In this document: positions 1 to 9,503 of the stretch, in pieces
Position numbering within the stretch: the first letter of the stretch is position 1
Layout of the letters: each line of letters opens with the position of its first letter
Virus record (IMG/VR): IMGVR_UViG_3300044681_000510
Span: 1 to 62,111 of that record
Source of the DNA: a virus
Reading direction: 5' to 3' (one strand)
DNA length: 62,111 bases
The notes under the pieces: model-generated
What the model saw: only the letters and a program-made list of their open reading frames with translations
What the model was told of the DNA's origin: nothing
The model's database searches: none
Program-made: the position numbers and the translations under genes

Positions 1-1655
1 ACATTTTTTACATTGTTTTGTGTTGCGTTAGAACCTAAAGTTAAACTTTCAAGTCCTGTTGGTGGAATATCTTGCCATACAACTTCACCTGTTGATGTTG
101 AAGTTAATACCTTTCCAGCTTGTCCAGTTCCTACAACTCCGGGAAGATATTTTAAAGTCCCTTCAATATTAATGTTATCTGTTGTACTATTACCTAAAGT
201 AACATCATTATTAAATGTTATTGGGCCAGCTAAACTTTGTTGTGTTGTTTCTGTTGTTGATAAAGCGTTTAAATCAGATGCTACTAAATCAACTGTGTTT
301 CCGGTTTTTCCATTAATTGTTTTTACATAACTTAAAACGCTGTTTGGATCAACAAAAGACATTGTACCACCAGAACCAGCTTGTAACATATAACCAGTTG
401 TTGGGTTTGTGTCGTTTGGTCTAATTTTAAATGTACCGCGAATTTCAACATTATCTTGAATTGCGTCACCTAGATTAACGCTATCTTGAAATGTAACTGC
501 TCCTGTTACAGTACCGCCGGAAGAAGACAAAGCTCCTATTGAATCTGGAGTAATAACTACTTCTCCGGTTGATGTAGAAGCAGTTGAACCACCTAGTTTA
601 ATACTGTTTACAACGCTTTGCCAAGAAGCCGTTCCATTACTATCACTAGAAACTAATGCTTTTCCTGCTGTTGGTGATTGTGTAAATTTTACTGTACCAT
701 CAAATGTTGTAGTTGTGGAACCACCAAATGTTTTATTTCCAGATATAGTTTGATTATTTCCTGTTTGAACAATAGTTGATGGAACGGTTTCCCACGGATC
801 ATTTAATTGCCACTCTACTCCTCCGTTACCATCTCCGTTATATGCAAGAACATATTGAGTACCTTGTTGTTGTTCTGGAACACCATAATTAATTTTTAAT
901 GAATCGCTAAAAATAGCGTGTGTTAGTGTTTTAATACCAGTAATTGCCTGATCTGTATATAAATCAACAGCCCAAGGACTAGTTGTGGTATTGATTTTAT
1001 CATAAGTAATTTGTCCAGTACTAATTTTATCGTTTGTAATTGACAAATTTGCTATTTTTGAAGTAGTAACTGCGGATTCTTGAAGTGCGTTTGTATAAAC
1101 AGTATTGTCTGCGACATCAGCAACAACATCACCGTTTAACAACATCTGATAATAAACTCTATCTAAAACTTCTTGAATTAAGTATATTAGTTGGGTTGTT
1201 TCTAAATTTAATTGATTGCTTGTTAGTTTAGTTCCAGCACTATAAATAACAAGAGGTGTATTGCTAATTGTTTTTCTTCTTATAATTACATCCTCTCCAG
1301 CAACTATTGGAGGTACTTTAATAATATAAGGTGGGTTGGTTGTTACATAATCATATTGATTTACAGCAAGATCGTCAATATCAATAGTTTTGGTGTTTTC
1401 GTTATAAGTAATATAATTAGAAGGAATTAAAAACAGTTTTCTTTTATCTTCAATAGCAACATTTTTATCTTTTAAAAAGTTATTTACAGTTTCTGCCGAG
1501 CCATCACGATCAAATGTAAAAACCCGTTCGATTTCTAGTTGGTGTATATGAGGAATGTTTGGTATTAAACTTATACTTACATATGGAATATTTAATCTAC
1601 TAATAATTTCTGTTGTTTGACTAGTAACGGCTATTGAATTATCATAGGCTGGCAT
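1..1655 (-). CDS. tail fibre protein, T7 gp17-like N-terminus (partial at window edge)
   Basis: The frame opens at an ATG whose first codon ends at 1655 and stays open to position 1, about 551 residues. The N-terminal ~150 residues read like the phage T7 tail-fibre attachment domain: MPAYDNS start, an FDRDGSAETVNNF segment, then IIRRKT. The rest is rich in G, S, T and N with short repeated units such as NGTASWQ and TGEVVWQD, as in trimeric fibre shafts. It sits 13 bases downstream of tail tubular protein B, as in T7-like phages. The role is known for the family: it fixes to the tail and reaches the host receptor. The C-terminus is not in this stretch. If the window is circular, it continues in frame from 62111 down to a stop at 61943. 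Confidence 0.85.
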   Translation of the reverse strand, partial: MPAYDNSIAVTSQTTEIISRLNIPYVSISLIPNIPHIHQLEIERVFTFDRDGSAETVNNFLKDKNVAIEDKRKLFLIPSNYITYNENTKTIDIDDLAVNQYDYVTTNPPYIIKVPPIVAGEDVIIRRKTISNTPLVIYSAGTKLTSNQLNLETTQLIYLIQEVLDRVYYQMLLNGDVVADVADNTVYTNALQESAVTTSKIANLSITNDKISTGQITYDKINTTTSPWAVDLYTDQAITGIKTLTHAIFSDSLKINYGVPEQQQGTQYVLAYNGDGNGGVEWQLNDPWETVPSTIVQTGNNQTISGNKTFGGSTTTTFDGTVKFTQSPTAGKALVSSDSNGTASWQSVVNSIKLGGSTASTSTGEVVITPDSIGALSSSGGTVTGAVTFQDSVNLGDAIQDNVEIRGTFKIRPNDTNPTTGYMLQAGSGGTMSFVDPNSVLSYVKTINGKTGNTVDLVASDLNALSTTETTQQSLAGPITFNNDVTLGNSTTDNINIEGTLKYLPGVVGTGQAGKVLTSTSTGEVVWQDIPPTGLESLTLGSNATQNNVKN

Positions 1656-1667
1656 TTTTAACTCCTG

Positions 1668-4637
1668 TTATTTAATTGGAGATAGTTTTTTAATAAACTT
1701 ACCCTTAAACTCTAAATTAACTATATTTACTGGTGATGGATATTCTGATACAATTTTAATATTTGTAGTATCGGCATTACCTAAAACACGAACATTATAT
1801 CTTCCCTCTTCTTCCCAGTTTTCTAGATTAAGGGGATCTGAATTGTTGTCGGTTATTTGGTTTGTAAAGCTAGATACCACTGGGGTTCGTTCTCTAGTAG
1901 AAACAACAATATCGTAGTTGCCTGTTTGTTTGTGTCTAACCGAAAGAGTTCTTAAGTTTAAAGCACCGTCAATAACATTGTTATTTTCATCTCTTACAAA
2001 TTGAGTAGACAACTCTACTTCCATTTTAAATTTGATGCCTATGTATAGATATCTGTTTAGTGTGTAATCAACAACTCCGTTTGAATTTATTGGTACATAA
2101 GCACCGCTAACTTGAATTTCTAAATAATCATTTGTAATGGTGTATGACAATGGTGTTACTATTTCATATGCACGGTCTTCTGTACTAGTTATCCAAGAAT
2201 CGTCTGTTATTAGCTGTATTTTTTCTATTAAACTAGATGTAATAGAAATAGGAATTCTGATTGTAGTTCTTGATTGATTGAAATCAAAATCAGAATTATT
2301 ATCTGTTAGTTTAATTTTAATTAAATTATCCAATCTTGGTATGTTTGGATTTTCGGCTCTTAGATAAGAGGATTCAATATAATATCTTTTTTTTCTTTGG
2401 TTATTTGGGTTTAAAGTATCCGTTGTAATTGGATCATAGTCACCAGAACCAACTAAATCTGTTGTTGGTTTTTGAACAACGGTGTATAGATAATCATCAT
2501 AAGATTGAATAGATTTAACTTCTTCTGTTGGTTGTAATATATATCTAAAAAACGCATTTTGTAAATTTCTATCTCCAGCAAACCTAGAAGCATTAAAATA
2601 AATATAATTTGGGTTATCGTCATCAACAAAACAAAGTAAATTCTGTGCAGGAGCTACGCAAATACTTCTTAATTTTTCTGGTATATAATCAGCGCAGGTT
2701 ACTGTAAGTTCTTGAGCAACAGCTAAATCACTAGATTCTGAACTTAAATATAAATATAATTTTGCAGAATCAAAGAAGTAGATTAAAGAACCCATTAGTT
2801 GTGGTTCTATAAATTTTGCTGTTGAATAGAATGCTGTTGGTGAAATCTCAGCTGTTAGAGGAGTAATTTGATTTTGAGATCCCTTTAGTTCGTATTGTAC
2901 ACTTCCTAGGGTATTAATAAATAGGTATGTATTAAATGGAGTTAGTGATGAAATTTCTGTAAATGAGTTTGAAGACGCTCTAATATCAATAGGATCTGTT
3001 GATACAATGTTGCTTGGATCGTTTAAGAATAGGTCTTCATAAACACCCAATTGACTTGTAAATACAACATCCTCAGCAGAAAAATATAATCTATCTCTAA
3101 ATGTAGATAATGCTTTTATTTGAACTTGTCTTGGTGCTGTTTTTGTATCATTTAAGAAAACGCTTGGACCGGGATTAGAATAACGATCACCTGCTGTTTT
3201 TGGTTGCCAAGCTATTTTATTAGCTGTCCATTTAAAAGTAGAAGAAAGGGCGTTAAATGTAATTTTTTGGGGCATTCTTCTATCATCAATTACAGAGTAT
3301 AGATCTGGACTTCTAACTTTTTGGGTATATGGTTTTGATGAGGAACTTACAATTCTATAATAACCACTTGTAAAGTTAAGATATGGGGATGATGTGAAAT
3401 AGATTTTACCTGTTCCATTTCCGCCATAAAGAGCTGCTAAAGCATTTTTTGCTGATGTATTTAGGTTAAAAGCAGTAGGAGAATTAGGAAAGACTAAACC
3501 ATTATTTCCTTGAACTTCGGCTTGTTCTGGTGGGAATCTAATTTCACTGAAATCAATCATTGATTGGCCAAACCAAGGTTCGCTGGTGTCGTGCCAAATA
3601 AAGTCTTCAACTTCGGGAGTATAACCAGAAAAGACGCTTACAGAATCTCCTGTTGTAAAAGAAGAGCCGGGATAAATGTAATCAACTACATAAGAAGTTC
3701 CCCCTGATTTCCATCCATCTAATACACACCAATTGTTTACATCCTTAATAACATAAAACTTATTTTGGGCTGATGGGTTTACACTAGAACCTACTGTATG
3801 AGATAATCCGCTAGGGAGTGTTGGAGCCGCACCTAATGTAACTGCTCTATTTACAATAAAAGGACTAGAAAATGCAATTGTAGTAGATGTTGCAGCTGAA
3901 GTATTCAAATACCATTTTGAATCAGACCCCTTTGTATATCTTGCTGCACTATAATAAGTAATTAGTGGTCCTTTGCTATCATTAGTAGTTGATTCACTTC
4001 CATCTAGATTAAAAAGTTTACCATTTGGTCCACTTGTAAAACCAGCTTTTACTAAAGTATTTAAAATAATAATACTTGAGCCAACCGTGGTAGCCTTTAA
4101 AACATCTTTAGCTTTGTTAGAAGAACTACCATAAGTAATGTAGTTTCTGGTATCATCACTAATAATTGATGTATTTTGTTCTGTATTGGTTTGGTCAGAG
4201 TATTCTGTTTGGTCTGTCCAAGTACCATCTGTGTTTAATTTAAAAATTCTAAGAATAACAGAGTTTGCTGCGGTTGCTTTATAGTCTATTACAACAAGAA
4301 ATCTATTTTCATCGTTAATGTTAAACCAATAAAACCAATAATCTTTTTCAACCGAGTAGTCGTGTTCAAGTTGATATAAATCCAATCTTTGTGCGTTTGG
4401 TACTGGAGGAGAATTACTATAATTAATATCTCCAGTAAATGTATTTTGAGGAAGAATTTTAAACCCAGATCTTTTTTCAAAAGACCTTTCCAAAGATACA
4501 AGGGCGTTGTCCATGTTTTGTGCTTCAGATGGTAATCGTTTTGGTTGGGGTTGTCTACTAACGCCACCACTTAAAGTAAAAACTGGAATCTTAGTAGATA
4601 CGGACGGGCCTCTTGTATTTGGGAATCTTTTAGCCAT
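1668..4637 (-). CDS. tail tubular protein B (T7 gp12-like nozzle)
   Basis: About 989 residues. The N-terminus (MAKRFPNTRGP, then LSGGVSRQPQPKRLPSEAQNMDNALVSLERSFEKR) matches the start of T7-like tail tubular protein B, where the product assembles as the hexameric nozzle below the portal and gatekeeper ring. I place the start at the ATG ending at 4637, because GAGGAG lies 8 bases before it. An upstream in-frame TTG would put the start inside that ribosome binding site. The gene follows tail tubular protein A with 2 bases between stop and start, so translation is probably coupled. At 989 residues it is longer than T7 gp12 (about 794), with the additional length in a beta-rich, T/S/N-rich central part. 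Confidence 0.9.
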   Translation of the reverse strand: MAKRFPNTRGPSVSTKIPVFTLSGGVSRQPQPKRLPSEAQNMDNALVSLERSFEKRSGFKILPQNTFTGDINYSNSPPVPNAQRLDLYQLEHDYSVEKDYWFYWFNINDENRFLVVIDYKATAANSVILRIFKLNTDGTWTDQTEYSDQTNTEQNTSIISDDTRNYITYGSSSNKAKDVLKATTVGSSIIILNTLVKAGFTSGPNGKLFNLDGSESTTNDSKGPLITYYSAARYTKGSDSKWYLNTSAATSTTIAFSSPFIVNRAVTLGAAPTLPSGLSHTVGSSVNPSAQNKFYVIKDVNNWCVLDGWKSGGTSYVVDYIYPGSSFTTGDSVSVFSGYTPEVEDFIWHDTSEPWFGQSMIDFSEIRFPPEQAEVQGNNGLVFPNSPTAFNLNTSAKNALAALYGGNGTGKIYFTSSPYLNFTSGYYRIVSSSSKPYTQKVRSPDLYSVIDDRRMPQKITFNALSSTFKWTANKIAWQPKTAGDRYSNPGPSVFLNDTKTAPRQVQIKALSTFRDRLYFSAEDVVFTSQLGVYEDLFLNDPSNIVSTDPIDIRASSNSFTEISSLTPFNTYLFINTLGSVQYELKGSQNQITPLTAEISPTAFYSTAKFIEPQLMGSLIYFFDSAKLYLYLSSESSDLAVAQELTVTCADYIPEKLRSICVAPAQNLLCFVDDDNPNYIYFNASRFAGDRNLQNAFFRYILQPTEEVKSIQSYDDYLYTVVQKPTTDLVGSGDYDPITTDTLNPNNQRKKRYYIESSYLRAENPNIPRLDNLIKIKLTDNNSDFDFNQSRTTIRIPISITSSLIEKIQLITDDSWITSTEDRAYEIVTPLSYTITNDYLEIQVSGAYVPINSNGVVDYTLNRYLYIGIKFKMEVELSTQFVRDENNNVIDGALNLRTLSVRHKQTGNYDIVVSTRERTPVVSSFTNQITDNNSDPLNLENWEEEGRYNVRVLGNADTTNIKIVSEYPSPVNIVNLEFKGKFIKKLSPIK

Positions 4638-4639
4638 TA

Positions 4640-5323
4640 TTATACTCCTCGCCAATAGCGATATCTATTTGGATCATAAGAATAGGGATTTCTAAACGCA
4701 GCTCCACGAACATTTGCATCCCCGGTTCTAAATATATTTCGTTTTTTATCATTAATATCAGCAGCTTTTCCCTTAAAGTTAAATATTTCTTCTTGATAAG
4801 CTAAGAATTGATCTGCTGCGGGATCTCCTTGAGTTAGGATTTGATAATGTCTTGCACTGGTTGTTAAAATTGCTTTTTGAGCTGGAGTATCAAGATGATC
4901 CCATTTAAGTTTTTTAATTACCTCAACATAGTAATCATTTGGCTCCCAAACATCAGTTTCATCTGTAAAATTATATAAAAAAATCGAGTTGGGTGTTCCT
5001 GTTCCATCGTTGTAAACTTTAGCAATAATTGGCTCGTTGTTTGAGTTAAAATGTAATGACATTAAATCAGCAGAAATAATACCCTCTTCATCCGCATCTG
5101 ATCCCACTTGAAAATATATTTTACCGTTTAAATCAGGGTTTAATTTTCTTATTATTTTATTATTAGCAAGACCTCTTAACTGAAAGTCTAAGCTAGCTTG
5201 TTCTAATATTGTTTCTGCAACGCTAGTATCAATACCAGAGTTACCTAATAGGTCGGCTACTGGAGACTCACCAGCAGCCAATAACATTTGATTAATTGCT
5301 TGTAGCTTGGTTATAAAGCCCAT
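4640..5323 (-). CDS. tail tubular protein A (T7 gp11-like adaptor)
   Basis: 227 residues. The N-terminal pattern KLQAINQMLLAAGESPVADL and the later ASLDFQLRGLANN segment are characteristic of T7 gp11-like gatekeeper/adaptor proteins, which form the ring joining portal and nozzle. The length is close to T7 gp11 (about 196). A ribosome binding site (AGGAGG) precedes the ATG. It follows the capsid gene after a clear terminator and is directly followed by tail tubular protein B. Both the similarity and the gene order support the call. Confidence 0.9.
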   Translation of the reverse strand: MGFITKLQAINQMLLAAGESPVADLLGNSGIDTSVAETILEQASLDFQLRGLANNKIIRKLNPDLNGKIYFQVGSDADEEGIISADLMSLHFNSNNEPIIAKVYNDGTGTPNSIFLYNFTDETDVWEPNDYYVEVIKKLKWDHLDTPAQKAILTTSARHYQILTQGDPAADQFLAYQEEIFNFKGKAADINDKKRNIFRTGDANVRGAAFRNPYSYDPNRYRYWRGV

Positions 5324-5336
5324 ATAGCCTCCTTAG

Positions 5337-5374
5337 AAAAAAACCACCCGACTCCCACTTAAGGGAGCCGGGGG
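5337..5374 (-). terminator. intrinsic terminator downstream of the capsid gene
   Basis: Read on the minus strand, a 10-bp stem (CCCGGCTCCC paired with GGGAGTCGGG, one G-T pair) encloses a 6-base loop, TTAAGT. It is followed by TGG and a run of seven T. It lies between the capsid stop and tail tubular protein A, the same place as the late terminator of phage T7. It would reduce tail gene transcription relative to capsid. Confidence 0.88.
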
Positions 5375-5445
5375 TAGATATTAGATCACCTCCTGTCAAT
5401 CTTGTTTAACTAAATAAACGATATTAACAGTAAGATTAATCATTA

Positions 5446-6621
5446 TCAGGCAACTGCGTACTCGGTTTCCCAAGCATTGTAGTTAGCACCTAGAGCTGCA
5501 TCTAGTTCAACTCTTGTTGGTGCATCATCGGTGAATACACCATTGGTGTAACCAACTAGAGCCTGACATAGTTCTGGACGAAGAATACCAGTACCCTTCA
5601 TCATGCTAGCTACGGTAAACTGAGTATTTCGACGGACATCCTGTACGGTGTCAACCTTCATACCCATTAGTGATAGACCAGCAACTGCTTCTGGCTGGAA
5701 GATCATACCGTGTAGCTTAATTGTGCTTGCATTGATATTATACTTGCTGCTACCAATGTTAGCAGAAGAATAATCAGTTGTTGGCAAGTGATTGCTCTTG
5801 ATAATACGGCAACCCATATATTCAAGAGTATCATTTAGGCTATTCATACCCATAGCTAGAGGACCACCAAGTCTACCAGCTTCTTCGCCACCACCAAATA
5901 GTGGATACTTGACGAATGCGTTGGTTTCTCCTGTTGTTCTGGTAATACCAAGACTACGAATAGTCTGGAATACCTTTGGAGTGACTACGCAATAAACACT
6001 ATTAGTTGGGTAATCATTTTCTTGCATGAATACAAAGTACTCTTCAATAGCCTTAAGAATCTTAAGCGCAGCGTCTTCAGTTACATTAGAAGCAGCAGCT
6101 GCTGAAACTTCTACTGGAGGTGGAAAATTAAGTGCGCCGCGAGGATCGTTGGAGAGTGGATCTACTGCACAAGCAGCTAGAATAGATACTGCAATTTGAC
6201 GATCTCTGTTATTAGCGAGGGTTTGACCAGCCTGACGAGCTAGTTCGCTACGGTAATCCCATTGGGTTACTAGAGCGTCTACATTGTCAGTTTCAAAGTG
6301 AGCAGCCATTGGTCGCTTATCAAGATTTACCTTGAAGCTAGTACTGGTTGAGCTACCGCCACCAAGTTCGTCACCCGCATCCCATGCTGGCATAAGAGCA
6401 ATAGTTCCGGTAACTGGGAATTCCCATGAGAATCCACCAGTTAAGCTTTTAGTAGTAATTAGGTTTTCAAAAACATTGTACTGATCGTAAGCATGAATTA
6501 CTTCACCAGACCAAAGAGGTAGCCAAAGCTTGTTTGGATTAGAACCTGCGGGTGCATCGCCTGCTCCGGTACGAACGAGTGCAAAATCTGCTGCTGCAAT
6601 ATTATCACCTGTAAATGCCAT
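5446..6621 (-). CDS. major capsid protein (T7 gp10-like, HK97 fold)
   Basis: 391 residues. Directly downstream of the scaffold gene and upstream of the terminator and tail tubes, which is the T7 order. The sequence contains GEVIHAYDQYNVFENLITTKSLTGGFSWEFPVTG and FKVNLDKRPMAAHFETDNVDALVTQWDYRSELARQAGQTLANNRDR in pieces, a pattern shared by T7-like capsid proteins. GGAG stands 10 bases before the ATG. The gene is less AT-rich than its neighbours and uses a more regular codon set, as expected for the most highly expressed gene. The product forms the icosahedral shell. I see no gp10B-type frameshift extension. Confidence 0.92.
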   Translation of the reverse strand: MAFTGDNIAAADFALVRTGAGDAPAGSNPNKLWLPLWSGEVIHAYDQYNVFENLITTKSLTGGFSWEFPVTGTIALMPAWDAGDELGGGSSTSTSFKVNLDKRPMAAHFETDNVDALVTQWDYRSELARQAGQTLANNRDRQIAVSILAACAVDPLSNDPRGALNFPPPVEVSAAAASNVTEDAALKILKAIEEYFVFMQENDYPTNSVYCVVTPKVFQTIRSLGITRTTGETNAFVKYPLFGGGEEAGRLGGPLAMGMNSLNDTLEYMGCRIIKSNHLPTTDYSSANIGSSKYNINASTIKLHGMIFQPEAVAGLSLMGMKVDTVQDVRRNTQFTVASMMKGTGILRPELCQALVGYTNGVFTDDAPTRVELDAALGANYNAWETEYAVA

Positions 6622-6789
6622 AATTATATACTCCTATTAGTTTAAGTTTAATTAGTAAAAAAGTAAAACAATATAGTGACAAATCTTAAACTAACATTAT
6701 TAGATTTTTCCTAATGGAGTCTACTTAATGTTTGCTTTGTTATTTAGCCATCCATTACCATAATGGGGGATTTGCATCAATAACTTAGC
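6622..6789 (-). promoter_or_regulatory. leader of the capsid gene with a promoter-like CACTATA and a hairpin
   Basis: This 168-base gap between scaffold and capsid is unusually long for this genome. On the minus strand it holds a perfect 6-bp hairpin, CCATTA-TGG-TAATGG (6752-6766), and further down CACTATA (6672-6678), which equals the core of the T7 promoter. Capsid genes in T7-like phages often have their own promoter. That CACTATA is functional here is inference from one 7-mer only. Confidence 0.35.
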
Positions 6790-7761
6790 TTAGTTTGGAA
6801 GACGGGTTATATCCGTCATCATTACACGCTGTTCTACTGCCTGACGGAATTTAGGATCACTATTGTATCTTGGGTTCCCTCTATCGGCATAGAACTCACG
6901 CTTTGTCTTATAGGGCTGTAGAGGAGCCTTAGTAGAGGCCACATTGACCTGCTGTTTACCCTTAGGCATCTCTTTACCCTTGGCTGAACCTGCTGTAGCT
7001 TTATCATATTTAGCTTGCAGACCAAGTAATGCAACTTCCCAACTTGGGCTAGCTAGTGTTGCATTAATTTCTGCTTGCTGTGCAGGAGTCATTGTCTTTG
7101 CCGCCCAAGCAAAGATAGATGTCAACTGCTCCTTACTACCTACAATTTCAGCAGCCTTACCAAAGGCTTCACGGGACCGTGCTCTCTGTCCCTCGACATA
7201 ATCTGTAATCATACGATCAGAAAAACCAGTCTTAGTTTTAATTTCTGAAATGGTTTCTTCTGATAGTTTGTTGCTAATAGCAACTTCCATAGACCATTTA
7301 GACCAATCTTCATCTGAGATTGTTGATTTAACTGGTTCTGGTGTCTTAGCTTCTTCCTTTTTAATTTCAGGAATTCTAAGTTCTTCTGGAATATTTACCT
7401 TTGGTTGCTCAACTACTGGTTCTTCAGATTCAACATTAGGTTCTTCATATGCTGGATTTATAGAACCATCCTTTTCATATGTTTTCTTTAATGTTGCAAT
7501 TTCCTGACGAGCCTTAGTATATTCCTTTTGAGCATTCTTTAGAGAGTCAAAATAAGCACCCGCATCTTTAAAGTTTTTTGGAATTTCAATTCCTTGGTTT
7601 TGAACATAGATTTCAAATGCTTTTCTCTCTCTAGCATTAACCATATCTTCTTGACTAGAGACTGGAGATTGTTCAGCTTGTTTAATTTGGATATCAGCCT
7701 CGCTTGTAGCGGCTGGTTGTTGATATTCAAATTGCTGAGTCTCGTTGGTTTCTTCTGTCAT
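6790..7761 (-). CDS. scaffold / capsid assembly protein (T7 gp9-like)
   Basis: About 323 residues, acidic and Q/E-rich in the first half, with long predicted helices and low hydrophobicity. It lies immediately before the capsid gene in transcription, the position of T7 gp9. The start is the ATG ending at 7761: GGAG is 5 bases upstream, and an in-frame GTG two codons earlier is less likely. The C-terminal end is basic (PKFRQAVEQRVMMTD), as in scaffold proteins that contact the shell. The function is inferred from position, composition and the family pattern. Confidence 0.82.
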   Translation of the reverse strand: MTEETNETQQFEYQQPAATSEADIQIKQAEQSPVSSQEDMVNARERKAFEIYVQNQGIEIPKNFKDAGAYFDSLKNAQKEYTKARQEIATLKKTYEKDGSINPAYEEPNVESEEPVVEQPKVNIPEELRIPEIKKEEAKTPEPVKSTISDEDWSKWSMEVAISNKLSEETISEIKTKTGFSDRMITDYVEGQRARSREAFGKAAEIVGSKEQLTSIFAWAAKTMTPAQQAEINATLASPSWEVALLGLQAKYDKATAGSAKGKEMPKGKQQVNVASTKAPLQPYKTKREFYADRGNPRYNSDPKFRQAVEQRVMMTDITRLPN

Positions 7762-7770
7762 ACACACTCC

Positions 7771-8010
7771 TTAGTTATTGTCTTTACGACGATTTGTGCG
7801 TCGGGATACTACTCTAAGATTTTTTAGATTATTAGTACCGCCTTTAGATAACGCTCTTCTGTGATCGACATCTTTGCCATCACCCTTACGAACACGGCCT
7901 AGTTTTTCTAGCTTTCGTCTAGCAAGAACTCTTTGAGATCTACGCTTACGATAAGCAGCAGTACCGTGATATTTAGCATATTCTTTTTTATAGTTTCTTT
8001 TAGTTTTCAT
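7771..8010 (-). CDS. small HNH-like basic protein
   Basis: 79 residues, very basic. The C-terminal half reads KDVDHRRALSKGGTNN then LRVVSRRTNRR, matching the D-H, N and N-R pattern of phage HNH nuclease-like proteins, but it lacks the usual CxxC zinc pairs. It sits between scaffold and the paralogous pair, inside the structural block. It could be an HNH nuclease linked to packaging or a virion DNA-binding protein that retains only the motif. I am sure of the gene and only moderately of the nuclease activity. Confidence 0.65.
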   Translation of the reverse strand: MKTKRNYKKEYAKYHGTAAYRKRRSQRVLARRKLEKLGRVRKGDGKDVDHRRALSKGGTNNLKNLRVVSRRTNRRKDNN

Positions 8011-8011
8011 A

Positions 8012-8572
8012 TTAGACTACCGCATTTGGACCTTGTGGTAAACTATTGGTTGTAAGTATATTTTTATTATCTGATGTTGATGTAAAAAATCTTTTCCATA
8101 ATGTAATATTAGATGGTGCTGCAATATAGTTTGTATTTGCTGCTGATGGAGAGGGGTCAATTCTTTTAATACATTTAATATCAATTGGTATTAATTCTGA
8201 CACAGGAACCCTAATCTCAACTTTATATTCTGTTGGGTCTACCAGTTCTAATAAACTTTCTGTTGATTGTTGTATAACATTAAAAACAGTACCCGCACCA
8301 TACCCTGTATCGTATACAATATAACAACCAACTACATTTGCGGGTAGTTGTGTATTGCTTTCTGGAGAAGCACTAAATGAAATATAATCTATATCTAATT
8401 TTTTTACATAATCAGGAATAACTAAACCAGTAGTTGGTAGTGTATTTGTTCCAGCTACATTTCCTCTAATACCACCCGGATATGAACTACCATCATTATA
8501 TGGTAATAAGTTACAAACTGGTATTACATATTGTTGTTGATTTTGAACTAATGCTTGAAAATAATTTGACAT
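8012..8572 (-). CDS. structural accessory protein, second of a tandem paralogous pair
   Basis: 186 residues starting at the ATG ending at 8572, with AAGGA 6 bases upstream. The longer upstream extension overlaps the neighbour and has no ribosome site. It shares with the preceding gene the blocks PVCNL near the N-terminus, V-KKL-IDYISFS in the middle, PIDIK, and NIT-WK-F near the C-terminus, so the two arose by duplication. Placement among head genes suggests a virion protein (decoration, neck or assembly). No known family is recognised. Confidence 0.75.
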   Translation of the reverse strand: MSNYFQALVQNQQQYVIPVCNLLPYNDGSSYPGGIRGNVAGTNTLPTTGLVIPDYVKKLDIDYISFSASPESNTQLPANVVGCYIVYDTGYGAGTVFNVIQQSTESLLELVDPTEYKVEIRVPVSELIPIDIKCIKRIDPSPSAANTNYIAAPSNITLWKRFFTSTSDNKNILTTNSLPQGPNAVV

Positions 8573-8582
8573 TTTAAATCCT

Positions 8583-9203
8583 TTATGGGGCTGGTAATTG
8601 AGCGGGGTTAACACCACCGGGTAGTTTTCCGTCTATCAAAAATGAGTCTTTATTTTTTATATCAGATTTATAAAACTTTTTCCAAAAAGTTATGTTAAAT
8701 GGAACAGCTTTATTAATTCTATCAACAGAACTAGATTGAACAGTTGTTGTTACAAAAACATCTACCAATTGATCAATGGTTTTAATATCTATTGGGTATC
8801 TTTTACCGTTAACAACTCTTGTTTGAACAGTGTATTTGAAGTAACTAGTTGTTAAATTTGGGTAGATATTAAAATTACTGTTTGTTGGGTGGTTATATAT
8901 TAAATTTATCATTAATTCTTTTGAGTAATCATAATCAAGAGTTTGGTGACTTAGTGAATTTCCTGAAAAAGAAATATAATCAATTTCTAATTTTCTTACA
9001 ATACTTGCAAAAGAAATTGTTTTAACATTCTTATAAAGTGAGTTTTCTGTATTAGCCTGAGTTGTCCCTCTCGGTCTAAATCCTGTTGGAGCAATATCAA
9101 TACCAAAAATATCTTCCAACTCATTATCTGTAATATCAAGATTGCAAACAGGTAAAATAAAGTATTTTTCATCTTCAACAAAACCTTTAAAAACATTACT
9201 CAT
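8583..9203 (-). CDS. structural accessory protein, first of a tandem paralogous pair
   Basis: 206 residues. The ATG overlaps the stop of the gene before it (ATGA arrangement), and AAAGGA lies 8 bases upstream. It shares the blocks YF-LPVCNL, IVRKLEIDYISFS, PIDIKTI and FNITFWKKF with the next gene. The pair differs most between these blocks. It is probably a virion or assembly protein because of its place between portal and scaffold. No family is recognised. Confidence 0.75.
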   Translation of the reverse strand: MSNVFKGFVEDEKYFILPVCNLDITDNELEDIFGIDIAPTGFRPRGTTQANTENSLYKNVKTISFASIVRKLEIDYISFSGNSLSHQTLDYDYSKELMINLIYNHPTNSNFNIYPNLTTSYFKYTVQTRVVNGKRYPIDIKTIDQLVDVFVTTTVQSSSVDRINKAVPFNITFWKKFYKSDIKNKDSFLIDGKLPGGVNPAQLPAP

Positions 9204-9358
9204 ATTTTACCATCCTTTAGTTTTTTTAGTAATTCACCATATTGCATTCTAATTTTTTTTAACGCTTTGATGAATTCTTCATCTTTGATGAAGCTTTCAT
9301 ATTTTTCTTTGATTCTGCGTTCTTCCCCGTCATCCTTGTTGTTGTTCCGCATGCGCAT
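9200..9358 (-). CDS. small charged helical protein
   Basis: 52 residues beginning MRMRNNNKDDGEE, then alternating K/E helical segments and KALKKIRMQYGELLKKLKDGK. A second ATG lies two codons in. The ribosome site is weak. Support comes from the 4-base ATGA overlap with the next start and from a far more protein-like composition than the other open frame over the same bases. Function unknown; probably a helical virion or assembly peptide. Confidence 0.55.
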   Translation of the reverse strand: MRMRNNNKDDGEERRIKEKYESFIKDEEFIKALKKIRMQYGELLKKLKDGKI

Positions 9359-9371
9359 TTAAATTTAGTCT

Positions 9372-9503
9372 TCATTTCTTTTTTCTTTTTTTAGCGTACT
9401 TTGGTAATTTTTTAATTGATTTAGTTTTACTAGCCCATTTCTTAGCCATCTTAGGGTGTCTAGCAAACATAAATTTAGCTTGTTGTTTTGATTTAAACGG
9501 CAT
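9372..9503 (-). CDS. small basic phage protein (KQQAKFMFA family)
   Basis: 43 residues: it begins MPFKSKQQAKFMFARHPKMA and ends in a lysine-rich tail. The KSKQQ-FMFA-HPKMAKKWA pattern is common among small proteins encoded beside portal or terminase genes in many tailed phages, with no assigned role. The start codon overlaps the stop of the previous gene by one base. Probably nucleic-acid-binding because of its charge. Confidence 0.75.
   Translation of the reverse strand: MPFKSKQQAKFMFARHPKMAKKWASKTKSIKKLPKYAKKRKKK

Noticed and set aside
13-330. Plus-strand open frame opposite the tail fibre
   Set aside because: It is antisense to a well-supported fibre frame and has no ribosome site. The same applies to all other plus-strand frames, such as 40127-40726, 48338-48847 and 19596-19994.
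4289-4570. Minus-strand frame inside tail tubular protein B
   Set aside because: It is a shadow in another frame of a long real gene. Frames at 11567, 22495, 24635 and 30957 were left out for the same reason.
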